Positions 37,018 to 45,339 of a stretch of 45,339 bases of DNA are shown piece after piece (position 1 is the first letter of the stretch; the number at the start of each line of letters is the position of its first letter). The DNA comes from Thalassolituus sp. (GTDB lineage: Bacteria; Pseudomonadota; Gammaproteobacteria; Pseudomonadales; Oceanobacteraceae), in assembly GCA_006212115.1 (NCBI GenBank), contig PDUK01000019.1, forward strand, positions 1 to 45,339. Reading direction: 5' to 3'. The position numbers and the translations under genes are program-made. The notes under the pieces are model-generated. The model worked only from the letters and a program-made list of their open reading frames with translations. It was not told where the DNA came from and did no database searches.

Positions 37018-37911
37018 TCAATGCCACTTGGGCAGCCAAACCTTGTTGCTCAGACCTGTCAGCTCATCGTTCATGATTACCGTCGTAGCAGGCAATTGCT
37101 TATCACCGACGGCATAACGTGCTGAAACCGTATAGCTGATTAACCGGCTCTCACCGGGAGCGATTGATGGCAGCTCTGCTTCCCATACCAGATCGGTCGC
37201 TTCGTCAGCGACAAAACGTGTGAAAGCACTTCCGCTGCCTGCGAAGTCGGCATCGTCGAGTGTGTCTCTCAGGACGAGTGCAGTCGTCGCTTCGGTGCCG
37301 TGGTTCGTCACTTCGATACTGATTTCGATTGGACCTGGCTCAATCGGGATCGGGTAAACCGTTTTACGAACTTCGAGATTATGAGGGCCCGGATTGTAGG
37401 TGAATTTCAGAGGCTGAAGCTGTTGAGATAGAGCGTAAAATTCATACTGTGCTTCGGCCTCTGCACTTTTCTGCATAACCGGCGGTTCTGAACGGACCAG
37501 AGGGTAGGCCGCTACCGGAACCTGAATATCGATATCGACATTGCCGATGGCCGGTGCTGGCTGATCGTCGAGTATCAGTGAAAGATCAATTTCGGCTTTT
37601 TGTAGGGCATCTGCTTTGCCTGCATGGCGGCTGGTTACCGACAAGCTAATATCTTGCTCTTCGCCTGCATTAATGCTCAGTGACTCAATCTCGGCGCCTG
37701 CGAACCCGATCTGCCCCGTATAGGGTGTATCCGATGGGTTGGTGACGGTCAGAACCAGAGCAACCTCCGGTAAGACGCCGTTCTTGAGAGTAATCGTACC
37801 CATCAGCTCAGTCAGCTCGATAACGGGTTCGGGGATAGCATCTTCTGTGTTGGTTTCCGCGTGGGTTGGCATCACTGCAAATAAAGCAAAAACGAAAACG
37901 AAGATACGCAT
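37018..37911 (-). CDS. Secreted protein with DUF11-like beta domains
   Basis: Unknown function. The 297 residues start with a signal peptide (MRIFVFVFALFAVMPTHAE). Two beta-sandwich units follow: VALVLTVTNPSDTPYTGQIG and NLEVRKTVYPIPIEPGPIEI, the latter continuing as SIEVTNHGTEATTALVLRDT. Together with ESRLISYTVSARYAVG this is the pattern of DUF11-type repeats of cell-surface proteins. It follows glmS by 14 bases on the same strand and is probably cotranscribed, though no functional link to amino-sugar synthesis is visible. Confidence 0.75.
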   Translation of the reverse strand: MRIFVFVFALFAVMPTHAETNTEDAIPEPVIELTELMGTITLKNGVLPEVALVLTVTNPSDTPYTGQIGFAGAEIESLSINAGEEQDISLSVTSRHAGKADALQKAEIDLSLILDDQPAPAIGNVDIDIQVPVAAYPLVRSEPPVMQKSAEAEAQYEFYALSQQLQPLKFTYNPGPHNLEVRKTVYPIPIEPGPIEISIEVTNHGTEATTALVLRDTLDDADFAGSGSAFTRFVADEATDLVWEAELPSIAPGESRLISYTVSARYAVGDKQLPATTVIMNDELTGLSNKVWLPKWH

Positions 37912-37925
37912 AGCGGAGTCCCTGA

Positions 37926-39740
37926 TTATTCTACGGTTACTGATTTCGCCAGATTCCGTGGCTGATCCACGTCTGTGCCTTTGATTACGGCAACGTGATA
38001 GCTCAGCAGTTGCAGTGGCAGTGTGTAGAGGACGGGGGCAACAATGTCATCACAGTGCGGCACGGTCATCACCTGCATATTGCTTTGTGGCGTGATGGTC
38101 AGCTTCTCATCTGCGAAAACAAACAATTCCCCACCACGAGCCCGTACTTCTTCGATATTCGATTTGAGCTTTTCGATAAGCTCATTGTTAGGTGCGACAA
38201 CAATGATCGGCATTTCGGCGTCGATCAGGGCCAGGGGGCCATGTTTCAGTTCGCCAGCGGCGTAGGCTTCTGCGTGGATATAGCTGATCTCTTTCAGCTT
38301 CAGAGCCCCTTCCATGGCAATGGGATATTGGTCGCCACGGCCCAGGAACAAGGCATGATGCTTTTCTGCGAACTGTTGCGCCAAAGCTTCAATAGCGGCG
38401 TCCATACCCAGAGCTTTTTCGATAAGGGACGGCAGTTTCAGTAGGGCGTCAGCAATGCGCTTCTCGGTTTCAACACTCATGCCGTTTGCGCGTCCAAGTG
38501 CGGCAGTCAGGAGCATTAAAGCGGCTAACTGAGTGGTGAAGGCCTTGGTCGAGGCAACGCCAATTTCTGCCCCAGCACGGGTCAGTAATGCCATATCTGA
38601 TTCGCGCACCAGAGATGAACCCGGAACGTTACAGATGGTCAGCGAGCGTGAGTAACCGATTTCTTTAGCCAGTCTGAGCGCCGCAAGTGTGTCGGCTGTT
38701 TCACCACTTTGGGAGATAGTGACTAACAGGCTGTTAGGACGCACCACAGACTTGCGGTAGCGGAATTCGGATGCGATTTCGATATTACAGGCGATACCAG
38801 CGAGTTCTTCGATCCAGTACCGGGCGGTCATACCTGCATGGTAGCTGGTGCCACAGGCGATAATCTGTACCTGATCAATGTGGCTGAGATCGCCGAGGGA
38901 TTCCAGATTCAGTTTACCGGCAACCAGTCTGCCTTCCAGTGTGTTGCTGATGGCGACAGGCTGCTCGTAGATTTCCTTCATCATGTGATGACGGAACTGA
39001 CCCTTGTCTCCGGCGTCGTGTTCAACGTCAGTCTCTTTTACTTCGCGGGTAGTAGGCGCGTTGCCCGCATCGAAGATCTGAATATCGGAGCGTGTAATCT
39101 CGGCGACGTCACCCTCTTCCAGATAAGAGAACTTGCGGGTAACCGGCAGTAACGCCAGTTGATCCGAGGCAATGAAGTTTTCGCCGATACCATGGCCGAT
39201 CACGAGGGGCGAACCTGAGCGGGCAACGATCATTCGCTCTGGATCAGTGCGGTTAATCACTACCATGCCATAGGCGCCTTCCAGCAGGGAGCGAGCGGCC
39301 ATGACGGCATTCAGCAGGCTAGATGAGTCGCGCAGTTCGCGTTCAACCAAGTGTGCGATCACTTCGGTGTCGGTCTGTGAGGTGAAGGTGTATCCCTGAT
39401 CCTGCAGCTCTTTACGCAGTCTTTCGTGGTTTTCTATGATGCCGTTATGAACGACTGCAATGTCGCCCGACATGTGCGGGTGTGCGTTATCTTCGGAGGG
39501 CTCGCCGTGTGTTGCCCAGCGTGTATGAGCGATGCCGGTTCCGCCCGGTGTGGGTGACTCCGCGATGACGTCAGCGAGCGTCTGAACCTTGCCCATACGA
39601 CGAACTCGTCGGAGGGTGTGCTCCTGTGTGACGACAGCGACCCCTGCGGAGTCGTAACCGCGGTACTCAAGGCGACGGAGGCCTTCAAGCAGGATCTCTA
39701 CAACATCACGCTGAGCGACGGCACCAACGATTCCACACAT
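37926..39740 (-). CDS. glmS: Glutamine--fructose-6-phosphate aminotransferase (isomerizing)
   Basis: Makes glucosamine 6-phosphate, the entry point to UDP-GlcNAc for peptidoglycan and LPS. The 604 residues contain the N-terminal Ntn glutaminase (Cys2 in [44 protein letters not shown]) and two SIS sugar-phosphate isomerase domains ([55 protein letters not shown]), ending with the standard AKSVTVE. AAGG lies eight bases before the ATG. No glmU neighbour is present, unlike the usual enteric arrangement. Confidence 0.97.
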   Translation of the reverse strand: MCGIVGAVAQRDVVEILLEGLRRLEYRGYDSAGVAVVTQEHTLRRVRRMGKVQTLADVIAESPTPGGTGIAHTRWATHGEPSEDNAHPHMSGDIAVVHNGIIENHERLRKELQDQGYTFTSQTDTEVIAHLVERELRDSSSLLNAVMAARSLLEGAYGMVVINRTDPERMIVARSGSPLVIGHGIGENFIASDQLALLPVTRKFSYLEEGDVAEITRSDIQIFDAGNAPTTREVKETDVEHDAGDKGQFRHHMMKEIYEQPVAISNTLEGRLVAGKLNLESLGDLSHIDQVQIIACGTSYHAGMTARYWIEELAGIACNIEIASEFRYRKSVVRPNSLLVTISQSGETADTLAALRLAKEIGYSRSLTICNVPGSSLVRESDMALLTRAGAEIGVASTKAFTTQLAALMLLTAALGRANGMSVETEKRIADALLKLPSLIEKALGMDAAIEALAQQFAEKHHALFLGRGDQYPIAMEGALKLKEISYIHAEAYAAGELKHGPLALIDAEMPIIVVAPNNELIEKLKSNIEEVRARGGELFVFADEKLTITPQSNMQVMTVPHCDDIVAPVLYTLPLQLLSYHVAVIKGTDVDQPRNLAKSVTVE

Positions 39741-39819
39741 GACTTCAACCTTCCCACAATATTAACGGCGAACTATATCTGATGCGCCGAAAACTGGCAA
39801 AGTTGCACGCGAGACTCCG

Positions 39820-41574
39820 TTAGCTGACAACGCAGCGGTTACGGCCTTCTTCTTTCGCTTTGTATAGCGCCTTGTCGGCCCGATCAAACACGGTTTCCGG
39901 TGCCTCAAGTGCGCGGAATTCACTGATACCAAACGACATGGTAATGGTCACTCGCTGACCACGGAAATTGAAAGGGCAGGCTTCAATACTGGCCCTGAGT
40001 TTTTCGGCGACACCCGCCGCAGCATCGGCTGGTGTGCCCGGTAACAGAACCACAAATTCTTCACCGCCGTAACGAGCGATAAAGTCACTGCCACGCAGGT
40101 TTTTCCTGAGCGTTGTGGCCAACAGTTGCAGTACTTTATCGCCTGCAATATGCCCGTAGGTATCGTTGATCTTTTTGAAGTGATCGACATCGCAGATGAT
40201 AAACGACAGTGATCGCCCACCACGGCTGCGCTTCATCAGCTCTTCGCCCAGCTGTACTTCGTAGGCTGCCCTGTTCGGCAGGCCGGTCAGGTGATCTAAC
40301 GTCGCCCGCTTTTTCTGATCTTCAATAATTTGTCGTGCTTGTGAGGCTTCGGCTTCCATTTCGCTGAGACGTGCCTGTAAAACCTCAAGCTGTTCGGCGA
40401 GGCGTGCTTCACGCTGTGTTTCGGCCTCCTGATATTGTTCCATGGCTTTTACGATGGTGGTCAGGTGGTCGCGCACGCTGGAACCCAGTTCGCCCAGATT
40501 ACCGAGCCCATTCACGACGGAGCGAATGTCGTCTATCTGATCGCGCACCATGGTTTCCAGGCTGGTACGGGCGCTCTCTCGGTCGGCCTGGCCTTTGTTG
40601 GCGTCCGATACCATGGTTTGAATAGCCTGCAGGCGCTTGTCGAGACTTTGCAGAAAACGCTCAAACTCTTCCTGCCCGGAGCCAAGACAATCAAGCAGGA
40701 ACTGCGAAGTGTCTTCCAGAATGCTGACAAACTCGTACCAGTGCAGACCATCGCTGAGGCGCTTCTGCAGTTCTCCCGAGCGTTTATTCAAGCGTTCTGG
40801 TACGACGAGGCGCGCAATCAGTCCGTTCAGTGTCGAGGCGACTTCTTTTGCTATTGTCGAGAAGCCGGGTTCGGCCTCATCCGTGTTCGTGTCAGTTGAA
40901 GCGTTTGCTCCAGGGGTGGCGCTGTCTGGGGCAGTGTTACCGGTTTTGGCTTCAACGTTGGCTGGATCTGAGCTGGCTGGATCTGAAGCCGGGGCGTCAC
41001 CAGCAACGTCTGTCTTCTCAGAGGCGGTTGTTGCTGCCTCGTCGGAGCGGGAAAAAATTTTGCGCCACCAAGGGCCTTTTCCCTCATCGCCCATCGTTTC
41101 ATCCAGACCCGCTAAGGTATCCAGAACTGATGCCCAACCCTTTAGCTGAACGGCGTAGCCTTCCCAGCTGGTAAGGGCATCTGGTGCTTGCTTACGCAAT
41201 TCACGGATTTCATTGACGAGTGGTTTTGGGATCTGGCAGTGGCAGAGTTTTTCCGCCATAAGACTGATTTGTTGAGCAAGCGACGCTGAGTCACTCTCGT
41301 GGCTGACCTCGAAGCTACGGACCTGCTTATCCAGTGCGCCGATACTCTTATTCAGGTCACCGGTTGAGCCGCGCATGGCTTCGCGCAGTGCATGCAGAGT
41401 GGAATCAAGGGAAGAGGACTGGCCTTCTGACAGTAACGATACCAACACCAAGCCTCGTCGCAACTGCTCATTGCGTGTGCCGACCTGGAGTTTCAGCTTG
41501 TCATACTTTTCATTGAGGGACAGGTATTTGTCCCTCCATTGCTGCTCGGAGGGTCCCTGCTTTGCTGCCGCCAT
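39820..41574 (-). CDS. Cytoplasmic diguanylate cyclase with coiled-coil N-terminus
   Basis: Synthesises cyclic di-GMP. I chose the ATG at 41574 (AGGA six bases upstream; 584 residues) over a TTG 18 bases earlier. There is no transmembrane helix. The first 420 residues are helical and coiled-coil rich, with a low-complexity Ala/Asp/Thr linker around 180-240 (SEKTDVAGDAPASDPASSDP). The GGDEF domain (about 425-580) has DHLTGLPNRAAYE, CDVDHFKKINDTYGHIAGD, the active GGEEF in ARYGGEEFVVLLPG and an RGSD I-site just before it, so feedback inhibition by product is likely. It lies downstream of the endonuclease-like gene on the same strand. Confidence 0.92.
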   Translation of the reverse strand: MAAAKQGPSEQQWRDKYLSLNEKYDKLKLQVGTRNEQLRRGLVLVSLLSEGQSSSLDSTLHALREAMRGSTGDLNKSIGALDKQVRSFEVSHESDSASLAQQISLMAEKLCHCQIPKPLVNEIRELRKQAPDALTSWEGYAVQLKGWASVLDTLAGLDETMGDEGKGPWWRKIFSRSDEAATTASEKTDVAGDAPASDPASSDPANVEAKTGNTAPDSATPGANASTDTNTDEAEPGFSTIAKEVASTLNGLIARLVVPERLNKRSGELQKRLSDGLHWYEFVSILEDTSQFLLDCLGSGQEEFERFLQSLDKRLQAIQTMVSDANKGQADRESARTSLETMVRDQIDDIRSVVNGLGNLGELGSSVRDHLTTIVKAMEQYQEAETQREARLAEQLEVLQARLSEMEAEASQARQIIEDQKKRATLDHLTGLPNRAAYEVQLGEELMKRSRGGRSLSFIICDVDHFKKINDTYGHIAGDKVLQLLATTLRKNLRGSDFIARYGGEEFVVLLPGTPADAAAGVAEKLRASIEACPFNFRGQRVTITMSFGISEFRALEAPETVFDRADKALYKAKEEGRNRCVVS

Positions 41575-41657
41575 GCTACTTCCTAAGGACAATGCTCGGA
41601 TAGGTTATGACCAAAGTATAGTCGCGAATTGCCAGAGTGCGGTGTCAGGAACGGTTG

Positions 41658-42437
41658 TTATACGCCAATTTCGGCTGCGACGGGCAAATGGTCGGACAAG
41701 GGGTGATCAATCACAGCGATACGGTGGAGGGGAATGGAATCACTGACCAGAATATGGTCGATCCCTCGTGCAGGTTGCCAGCTTGGATATGTTGGGAGTT
41801 CGTCAGCGATGGGATGGAGGTTGAGGTGCCTGAGCGGACTCTGACGCAGCAACCATTCGCTCTCCTGATTCAGGTCACCCATAATCACCACCCGTTTGGC
41901 GTCTGCGAGCAGGTCCACCAGATAGCGAATCTGGCTGAACTGCGTTTGTTTGCGCAAGGCGAGGTGCGTGACGGCGACGACCAGAGGGTCATCGCGGTCG
42001 CCGTAGCGCAGAATCATCATCCCTCGTCCGGGCAAGCCGGGAAGTGGATGCCGTTCTACCTGAAAGGCCTTCTGCCGGCACAGCACACCATTAGCGTGTT
42101 GGGCGATACGCCCGAGGTTTCGGTTGATCTGATGATACCAATGCTCAAACTCAGCGAGGTGAGCGATATGTTCAACCTGATTTTTCCGACCACTACGCCA
42201 ACTGCCGCCGTCGGCCTCTTGTAAGGCGACAAGATCGAAGGGGCGAGCCAGTTCAGCGATGCTGCTCAGAGCATGTGCACGTGCACGAAAAGGAAGGAGG
42301 TGTTGCCAGCTTCTTAGCAGGTAGTGGTGATAGCCACCGGTCTGGATACCGACCTGCATATTGAAGGAGAGAAGCCGCAGGCGATCCGGAGCGCAGGGCA
42401 GCTCCGTAAACGCCCGCAATGAGCAAAGCTCAGCCAC
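41658..42437 (-). CDS. Endonuclease/exonuclease/phosphatase family protein
   Basis: Metal-dependent phosphoesterase of the EEP (DNase I/exonuclease III) fold, 259 residues; the substrate may be nucleic acid, a phosphoinositide-like lipid or another phosphodiester. Core motifs: RLLSFNMQVGIQTGG, catalytic Glu in VALQEADGG, VVAVTHLAL, VIMGDLNQESE, ARGIDHILVSD and the final SDHLPVAAEI. The GTG start at 42437 is five bases after the dsbA stop, with no clear ribosome site, so translational coupling to dsbA is likely. No signal peptide is present. Confidence 0.88.
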   Translation of the reverse strand: MAELCSLRAFTELPCAPDRLRLLSFNMQVGIQTGGYHHYLLRSWQHLLPFRARAHALSSIAELARPFDLVALQEADGGSWRSGRKNQVEHIAHLAEFEHWYHQINRNLGRIAQHANGVLCRQKAFQVERHPLPGLPGRGMMILRYGDRDDPLVVAVTHLALRKQTQFSQIRYLVDLLADAKRVVIMGDLNQESEWLLRQSPLRHLNLHPIADELPTYPSWQPARGIDHILVSDSIPLHRIAVIDHPLSDHLPVAAEIGV

Positions 42438-42442
42438 GTTGC

Positions 42443-43072
42443 TTAACGTGCTCGTTCTTGCTCAATCAGATAGTTAACGACGTTGACCATTTCGGCCTGA
42501 CTGCCCGCAGAGCTTGCATCGACAACGTACTGCCCATTAACGATCAGAGTTGGAACGCCACTGATTTCAAATGCGCGGACTCGCTTGTCGCCGCGAGTCA
42601 TTTTTGAGCGAACAGCGAATGACTCGTATGCTTTATCAAACTCTTCAGCGCTCACGCCAGCTTTAGTCATGAGGAAGTCACGCTGCTCGTTCTTGTCGAC
42701 CAGGCGCAGTTTCTGCAGGTGAATGGCGTTGAAGATATCTCCGTGAACCTGCTCAAGTACACCCAGCGCATCTGCTGTGTAGTAAAGCTGAGCATGTACT
42801 ACCCAAGCGCGACCGAACATAGCAGGAACGCGTGAGAAGGTGACGTCTTTAGCCAGAGTTTTCTTCCATGGAACGATGACAGACTCAAGGCTGTAACAGT
42901 GAGAGCAGCCGTACCAAAAGGCTTCTTCTACGTGAATCTGACCATCCTGCATGACAGGGACGGCTTTCTCGAGAACCTTGTAGTGTTTACCCGCTTCGTA
43001 TTCCGCTGCCGAGGCGATAGAGGCCATCATGACAAGACCAGCAGTCATCCATTTCTTAAGTGAAGAAAGCAT
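42443..43072 (-). CDS. dsbA: Thiol:disulfide interchange protein DsbA
   Basis: Periplasmic oxidase that introduces disulphides into exported proteins. The ATG at 43072 has GGGAG five bases upstream and gives 209 residues with signal peptide MLSSLKKWMTAGLVMMASIA then SAAEYEAG. The active site is CSHC (Cys56 and Cys59) in FWYGCSHCYSLE, where the classical enzyme has CPHC; the cis-proline loop is SGVPTLIVNG. The residues between the cysteines tune redox potential, so its oxidising power may differ from E. coli DsbA. The dsbA / cytochrome c / engB order is also found in Pseudomonas. Confidence 0.93.
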   Translation of the reverse strand: MLSSLKKWMTAGLVMMASIASAAEYEAGKHYKVLEKAVPVMQDGQIHVEEAFWYGCSHCYSLESVIVPWKKTLAKDVTFSRVPAMFGRAWVVHAQLYYTADALGVLEQVHGDIFNAIHLQKLRLVDKNEQRDFLMTKAGVSAEEFDKAYESFAVRSKMTRGDKRVRAFEISGVPTLIVNGQYVVDASSAGSQAEMVNVVNYLIEQERAR

Positions 43073-43186
43073 TGTTGCTCCCAGTAGTAGTGATTTTAAT
43101 TTTATTTTGCCCATAAAGAGCACCAGCGGCTACCGCGTCAGTGCAAAGCTCTGTCAATACGTGATCAGCTTCTGTATCTGCCAGAA

Positions 43187-43516
43187 TTATTTGGCTTTCG
43201 GAGCGGCCATATAGCGTATTAAGGCTTCAAACTGCTCAGGAGTACAGTCCATGCACAGACCTCCGGGTGGCATGGCATTGATACCATTAATCGCATTGGC
43301 GACCAATGTTTCCATGCCTTTATCCATTGCGGGTGCCCAGGACTGCTGGTTAAACGCGATAGGCGCACCGGCCATGCCTGAAACATGACATGCGGCACAG
43401 GTCCGCGCATATTTGCGTTCCACGTCAAAATCAGATGCATTAGCCCCAGCAACAACGCCCAAGGAGAGGCTGGCAAAAAGGCATGCAGCCTTTAAAGAGT
43501 TTATGTATTTCATCAT
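43187..43516 (-). CDS. Cytochrome c5 family protein
   Basis: Periplasmic monohaem electron carrier of 109 residues. The ATG at 43516 follows GAGAG; a second ATG is at 43513, and longer in-frame starts to 43606 lack a signal at their N-terminus. Signal peptide MKYINSLKAACLFASLSLGV then VAGANA; haem-attachment motif CAACH (39-43); probable axial Met81 in NGINAMPPGG. The pair Cys87/Cys90 (LCMDC) is the disulphide characteristic of cytochrome c5. It is upstream of dsbA on the same strand with a 114-base gap, and divergent from engB. Confidence 0.9.
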   Translation of the reverse strand: MMKYINSLKAACLFASLSLGVVAGANASDFDVERKYARTCAACHVSGMAGAPIAFNQQSWAPAMDKGMETLVANAINGINAMPPGGLCMDCTPEQFEALIRYMAAPKAK

Positions 43517-43554
43517 CGTCTCTCTCATTGTTATCTCAGAGGTGCTCTGGCTCA

Positions 43555-43563
43555 TGATAGAAT
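43555..43563 (+). promoter_or_regulatory. Predicted engB extended -10 element
   Basis: TGATAGAAT (TG, one base, then TAGAAT at 43558-43563) in the 109-base divergent gap. No good -35 is visible, which is tolerated by extended -10 promoters. It resembles the element before rep. Confidence 0.35.
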
Positions 43564-43625
43564 CCCCAGCATCTGATGTCGCATCAGTATAAACCATCTG
43601 CCGCAACCAACGACGAACGATACCT

Positions 43626-44255
43626 ATGTCCGAGCACTTACCTTTGACTTACACCAATGCTGCATTCGAAAAGAGTGCTGCCAAATTGAGCCAGTGCCCG
43701 ACGGACATCATTCGCGAGGTGGCATTTGCAGGGCGTTCCAACGCGGGTAAGTCCAGCGCACTGAACACCCTGACCGGGCAGAAAAAGCTGGCCAGAACCA
43801 GTAAAACACCCGGCCGGACGCAACTTATTAACTTTTTCCGCTTGGGTGAAAGCAAGCTCGCGCTCGTCGACTTACCCGGATATGGCTATGCGAAAGTCCC
43901 GGTGGATAAGAAGAATGAGTGGCAAAAAGAGCTCGAAACTTACCTGAACCGTCGCCAGGCGTTGTGCGGGCTTGTGCTGCTGATGGATATTCGCCATCCC
44001 CTGAAGGATTTCGACAACGCCATGCTAGATTGGGCGGCGGAGGCGAATATGCCAGTACATATCCTGCTGACCAAGTCGGACAAGCTGAAGCGTGGACCTG
44101 CGAAAACGACCATGCTTAAAGTAAAGAAAGCGGTGGCTGATCTTGGTGACTTGGTAACTGTTCAGACGTTCTCCAGTCACAACAACGAAGGGCTGGGAGA
44201 CTTAAAGAATAAACTCACTGGGTGGTTAGACGCGCCGTTTTTGGCTGAAGAGTAA
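43626..44255 (+). CDS. engB: Ribosome biogenesis GTPase EngB (YsxC/YihA)
   Basis: Essential GTPase for 50S ribosome assembly and cell division. The 209 residues include [20 protein letters not shown] with the P-loop GRSNAGKSS (36-44), [17 protein letters not shown] (G2 region), [11 protein letters not shown] (G3), [12 protein letters not shown] (G4) and a G5-like FSSHNNEGL. Length and motifs match the family. It is divergent from cytochrome c5 and ends at a strong terminator. Confidence 0.96.
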   Translation: MSEHLPLTYTNAAFEKSAAKLSQCPTDIIREVAFAGRSNAGKSSALNTLTGQKKLARTSKTPGRTQLINFFRLGESKLALVDLPGYGYAKVPVDKKNEWQKELETYLNRRQALCGLVLLMDIRHPLKDFDNAMLDWAAEANMPVHILLTKSDKLKRGPAKTTMLKVKKAVADLGDLVTVQTFSSHNNEGLGDLKNKLTGWLDAPFLAEE

Positions 44256-44322
44256 TCGCGTACTCATGTGAGAAGCATCGACTTAATGCCTAGAAAATCA
44301 ACGTACAGGAAGTCGACGCAAT

Positions 44323-44350
44323 AAAAAAGGGGCCTTAAGGCCCCTTTTTT
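44323..44350 (+). terminator. Bidirectional terminator between engB and the lipase gene
   Basis: AAAAAAGGGGCC pairs with GGCCCCTTTTTT around TTAA. Its symmetry serves both convergent genes. Confidence 0.92.
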
Positions 44351-44380
44351 ACTGATACATCCTTCTCGGGTGCTCAGAGC

Positions 44381-45339
44381 TTAGTCTTTAAAGATAAAGC
44401 GTTTGATGAAGTCCTGTTGATCAGGGCGATCCGAAGTGCGCGCAAAAATCAGGTGCGCAGAGGCATGGGATGCTTCTTCAGCGAATTCACCTTCCCAAAT
44501 CAGAGGAACGGTTCCAACAACCGGTTTGTAGTGGCGGATACCATAGCCATCTTCGTCAAAGTCGCTCTCAACACGCACATCTGGCATATCGAACAGCGGC
44601 TCGCCAACAATCGGCAGATCAGCCAGATTAGCGGCAGCAACACTGCTTGAGTTCGGCACGATCGTGTCGCCAGCACCGTTAGTCAGCATCAGAGGACGAG
44701 CCTCATTACCAAGCTGTGGATGACGGAACATATCGATGTAGTTGATCGAGTGTCGAGGGTTTGCTGAATTGCACCACGCAGCATAATGGCCTCTGCACCG
44801 TTGGCTTCAGAAGGTACCAGACTCGAGAACATAGGAACCCATAGGATCGAGTTAGCCAGAATGCTGGTTACACCTACACCCGTCACATGGTACACGCCAC
44901 CTTTAATGGTCGGGCTGACTGCGCCGTAGGTTGAACCCAGTACGCCGCCGAGTGAAGTACCTTGCATCATGACCTGAGTGGAGTCTATGTCAGCAACACC
45001 GTCGGCTTTGTTACCGTACCAGCTGCGCCAGCTTTTCTTGCCAACTACATCAATGTCCGCCAGAGTGGTTTCCAGTGCACGATGCGCTGATGCGAAGTCG
45101 ATCGCGTTCTGGTTAATCATACCCACCGGGATACCCAGCTTATCGGTGCTGACGTTCGCCAACACGTAGCCACCATCCGCATCGCCACGTGCGCCGTGGT
45201 TTGGAAATCCAATTGAGAAGGTGGCAACGCCGATTTCAGCGTTCATGGTAGATACCACGCCATCACTTTCTTTGTTAGCGCCCAGACCATGCGCATACAA
45301 AGCAACCGGAGCAGCACCATCGCGCGACGCTGCAGGCAG
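44381..45339 (-). CDS. Extracellular lipase of the Pla-1/cef type, C-terminal part, frameshifted
   Basis: Probable secreted or surface lipase whose 5' part lies beyond the right edge. Seen in the upstream frame: PVALYAHGLGANKESDG (oxyanion strand), a GARGDADGG loop and the nucleophile elbow MMQGTSLGGVLGS. After QQTLDT, near 44748-44753, the frame is lost and runs into a stop. The next frame continues INYIDMFRHPQLGNEARPLM, the acid in TNGAGDTIVPN and a probable catalytic His in EEASHASAHLIF, ending at 44381. A net shift of -1 (for example a seven-base loss that would restore DTLDPINY) explains it. Sequence error near a contig end or a true pseudogene are both possible. Confidence 0.78.

Noticed and set aside
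39741..39819. A glmS ribozyme before glmS
   Set aside because: That element belongs to Gram-positive bacteria. The glmS leader is on the right side of the gene and is too short, holding only a ribosome site.
41637..42224. A 195-codon plus-strand frame opposite the EEP-family gene
   Set aside because: The opposite strand encodes all EEP catalytic motifs; this frame shows no motif and no ribosome site.

Overview
The window is ordinary, gene-dense chromosomal DNA from a Gram-negative gammaproteobacterium, most probably a marine Oceanospirillales-type organism. This rests on the conserved order tolC / nudF-yqiB-cpdA-yqiA-parE-parC, a complete set of LPS inner-core genes (waaA, hldE, hldD, lpxL), the dsbA / cytochrome c5 / engB neighbourhood, and several acidic secreted lipoproteins. 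I assigned it from protein recognition only, so the genus is not established. I saw no rRNA, tRNA, CRISPR array, prophage or insertion sequence.

Layout, left to right. Bases 1-656 hold the start of glyQ (minus strand, runs off the left edge, one-base frameshift). tolC (minus) diverges from a plus-strand run nudF, yqiB, cpdA, yqiA, parE, a PAS-GGDEF-EAL gene and parC (2339-11245). Next come a lipoprotein of unknown function, an anchored alpha/beta hydrolase, speE, and a higBA toxin-antitoxin pair placed between the speE terminator and waaA. waaA (minus) diverges from hldE-hldD-lpxL-SDR, an overlapping or tightly packed operon for LPS core heptose and lipid A. A secreted subtilisin-like protease (minus) diverges from a ComM/YifB ATPase, followed by a DUF4397 lipoprotein, a 48-residue membrane peptide, an EAL protein (minus), rep helicase, a large lipoprotein (minus) and fumC. 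fumC lies behind a near-perfect Fur box.

Bases 34746-36997 look like a decaying catabolic cluster: an AraC regulator diverges from two small tautomerase-fold genes and a short ORF that I read as the remains of an aldehyde dehydrogenase gene. The last third carries a secreted protein just downstream of glmS, a diguanylate cyclase, an endonuclease/exonuclease/phosphatase-family protein, dsbA and cytochrome c5 (all minus), engB (plus), and the end of an extracellular lipase gene (minus, frameshifted, runs off the right edge).

Themes. Three c-di-GMP proteins (PAS-GGDEF-EAL, EAL, GGDEF) and a cAMP phosphodiesterase (CpdA) lie within 35 kb. Envelope biogenesis is strongly represented: tolC, waaA, hldE/D, lpxL, glmS, dsbA. 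Both interrupted reading frames lie within 600 bases of a window end, which suggests draft-contig sequence errors rather than biology. I did not find a clearly new multi-gene system. The most interesting items are the Fur-controlled fumC, the apparently leaderless higBA promoter with an operator inside it, the degraded tautomerase/dehydrogenase cluster, the c-di-GMP gene inside the topoisomerase IV locus, and the protease with two possible starts and two lipobox-like cysteines.
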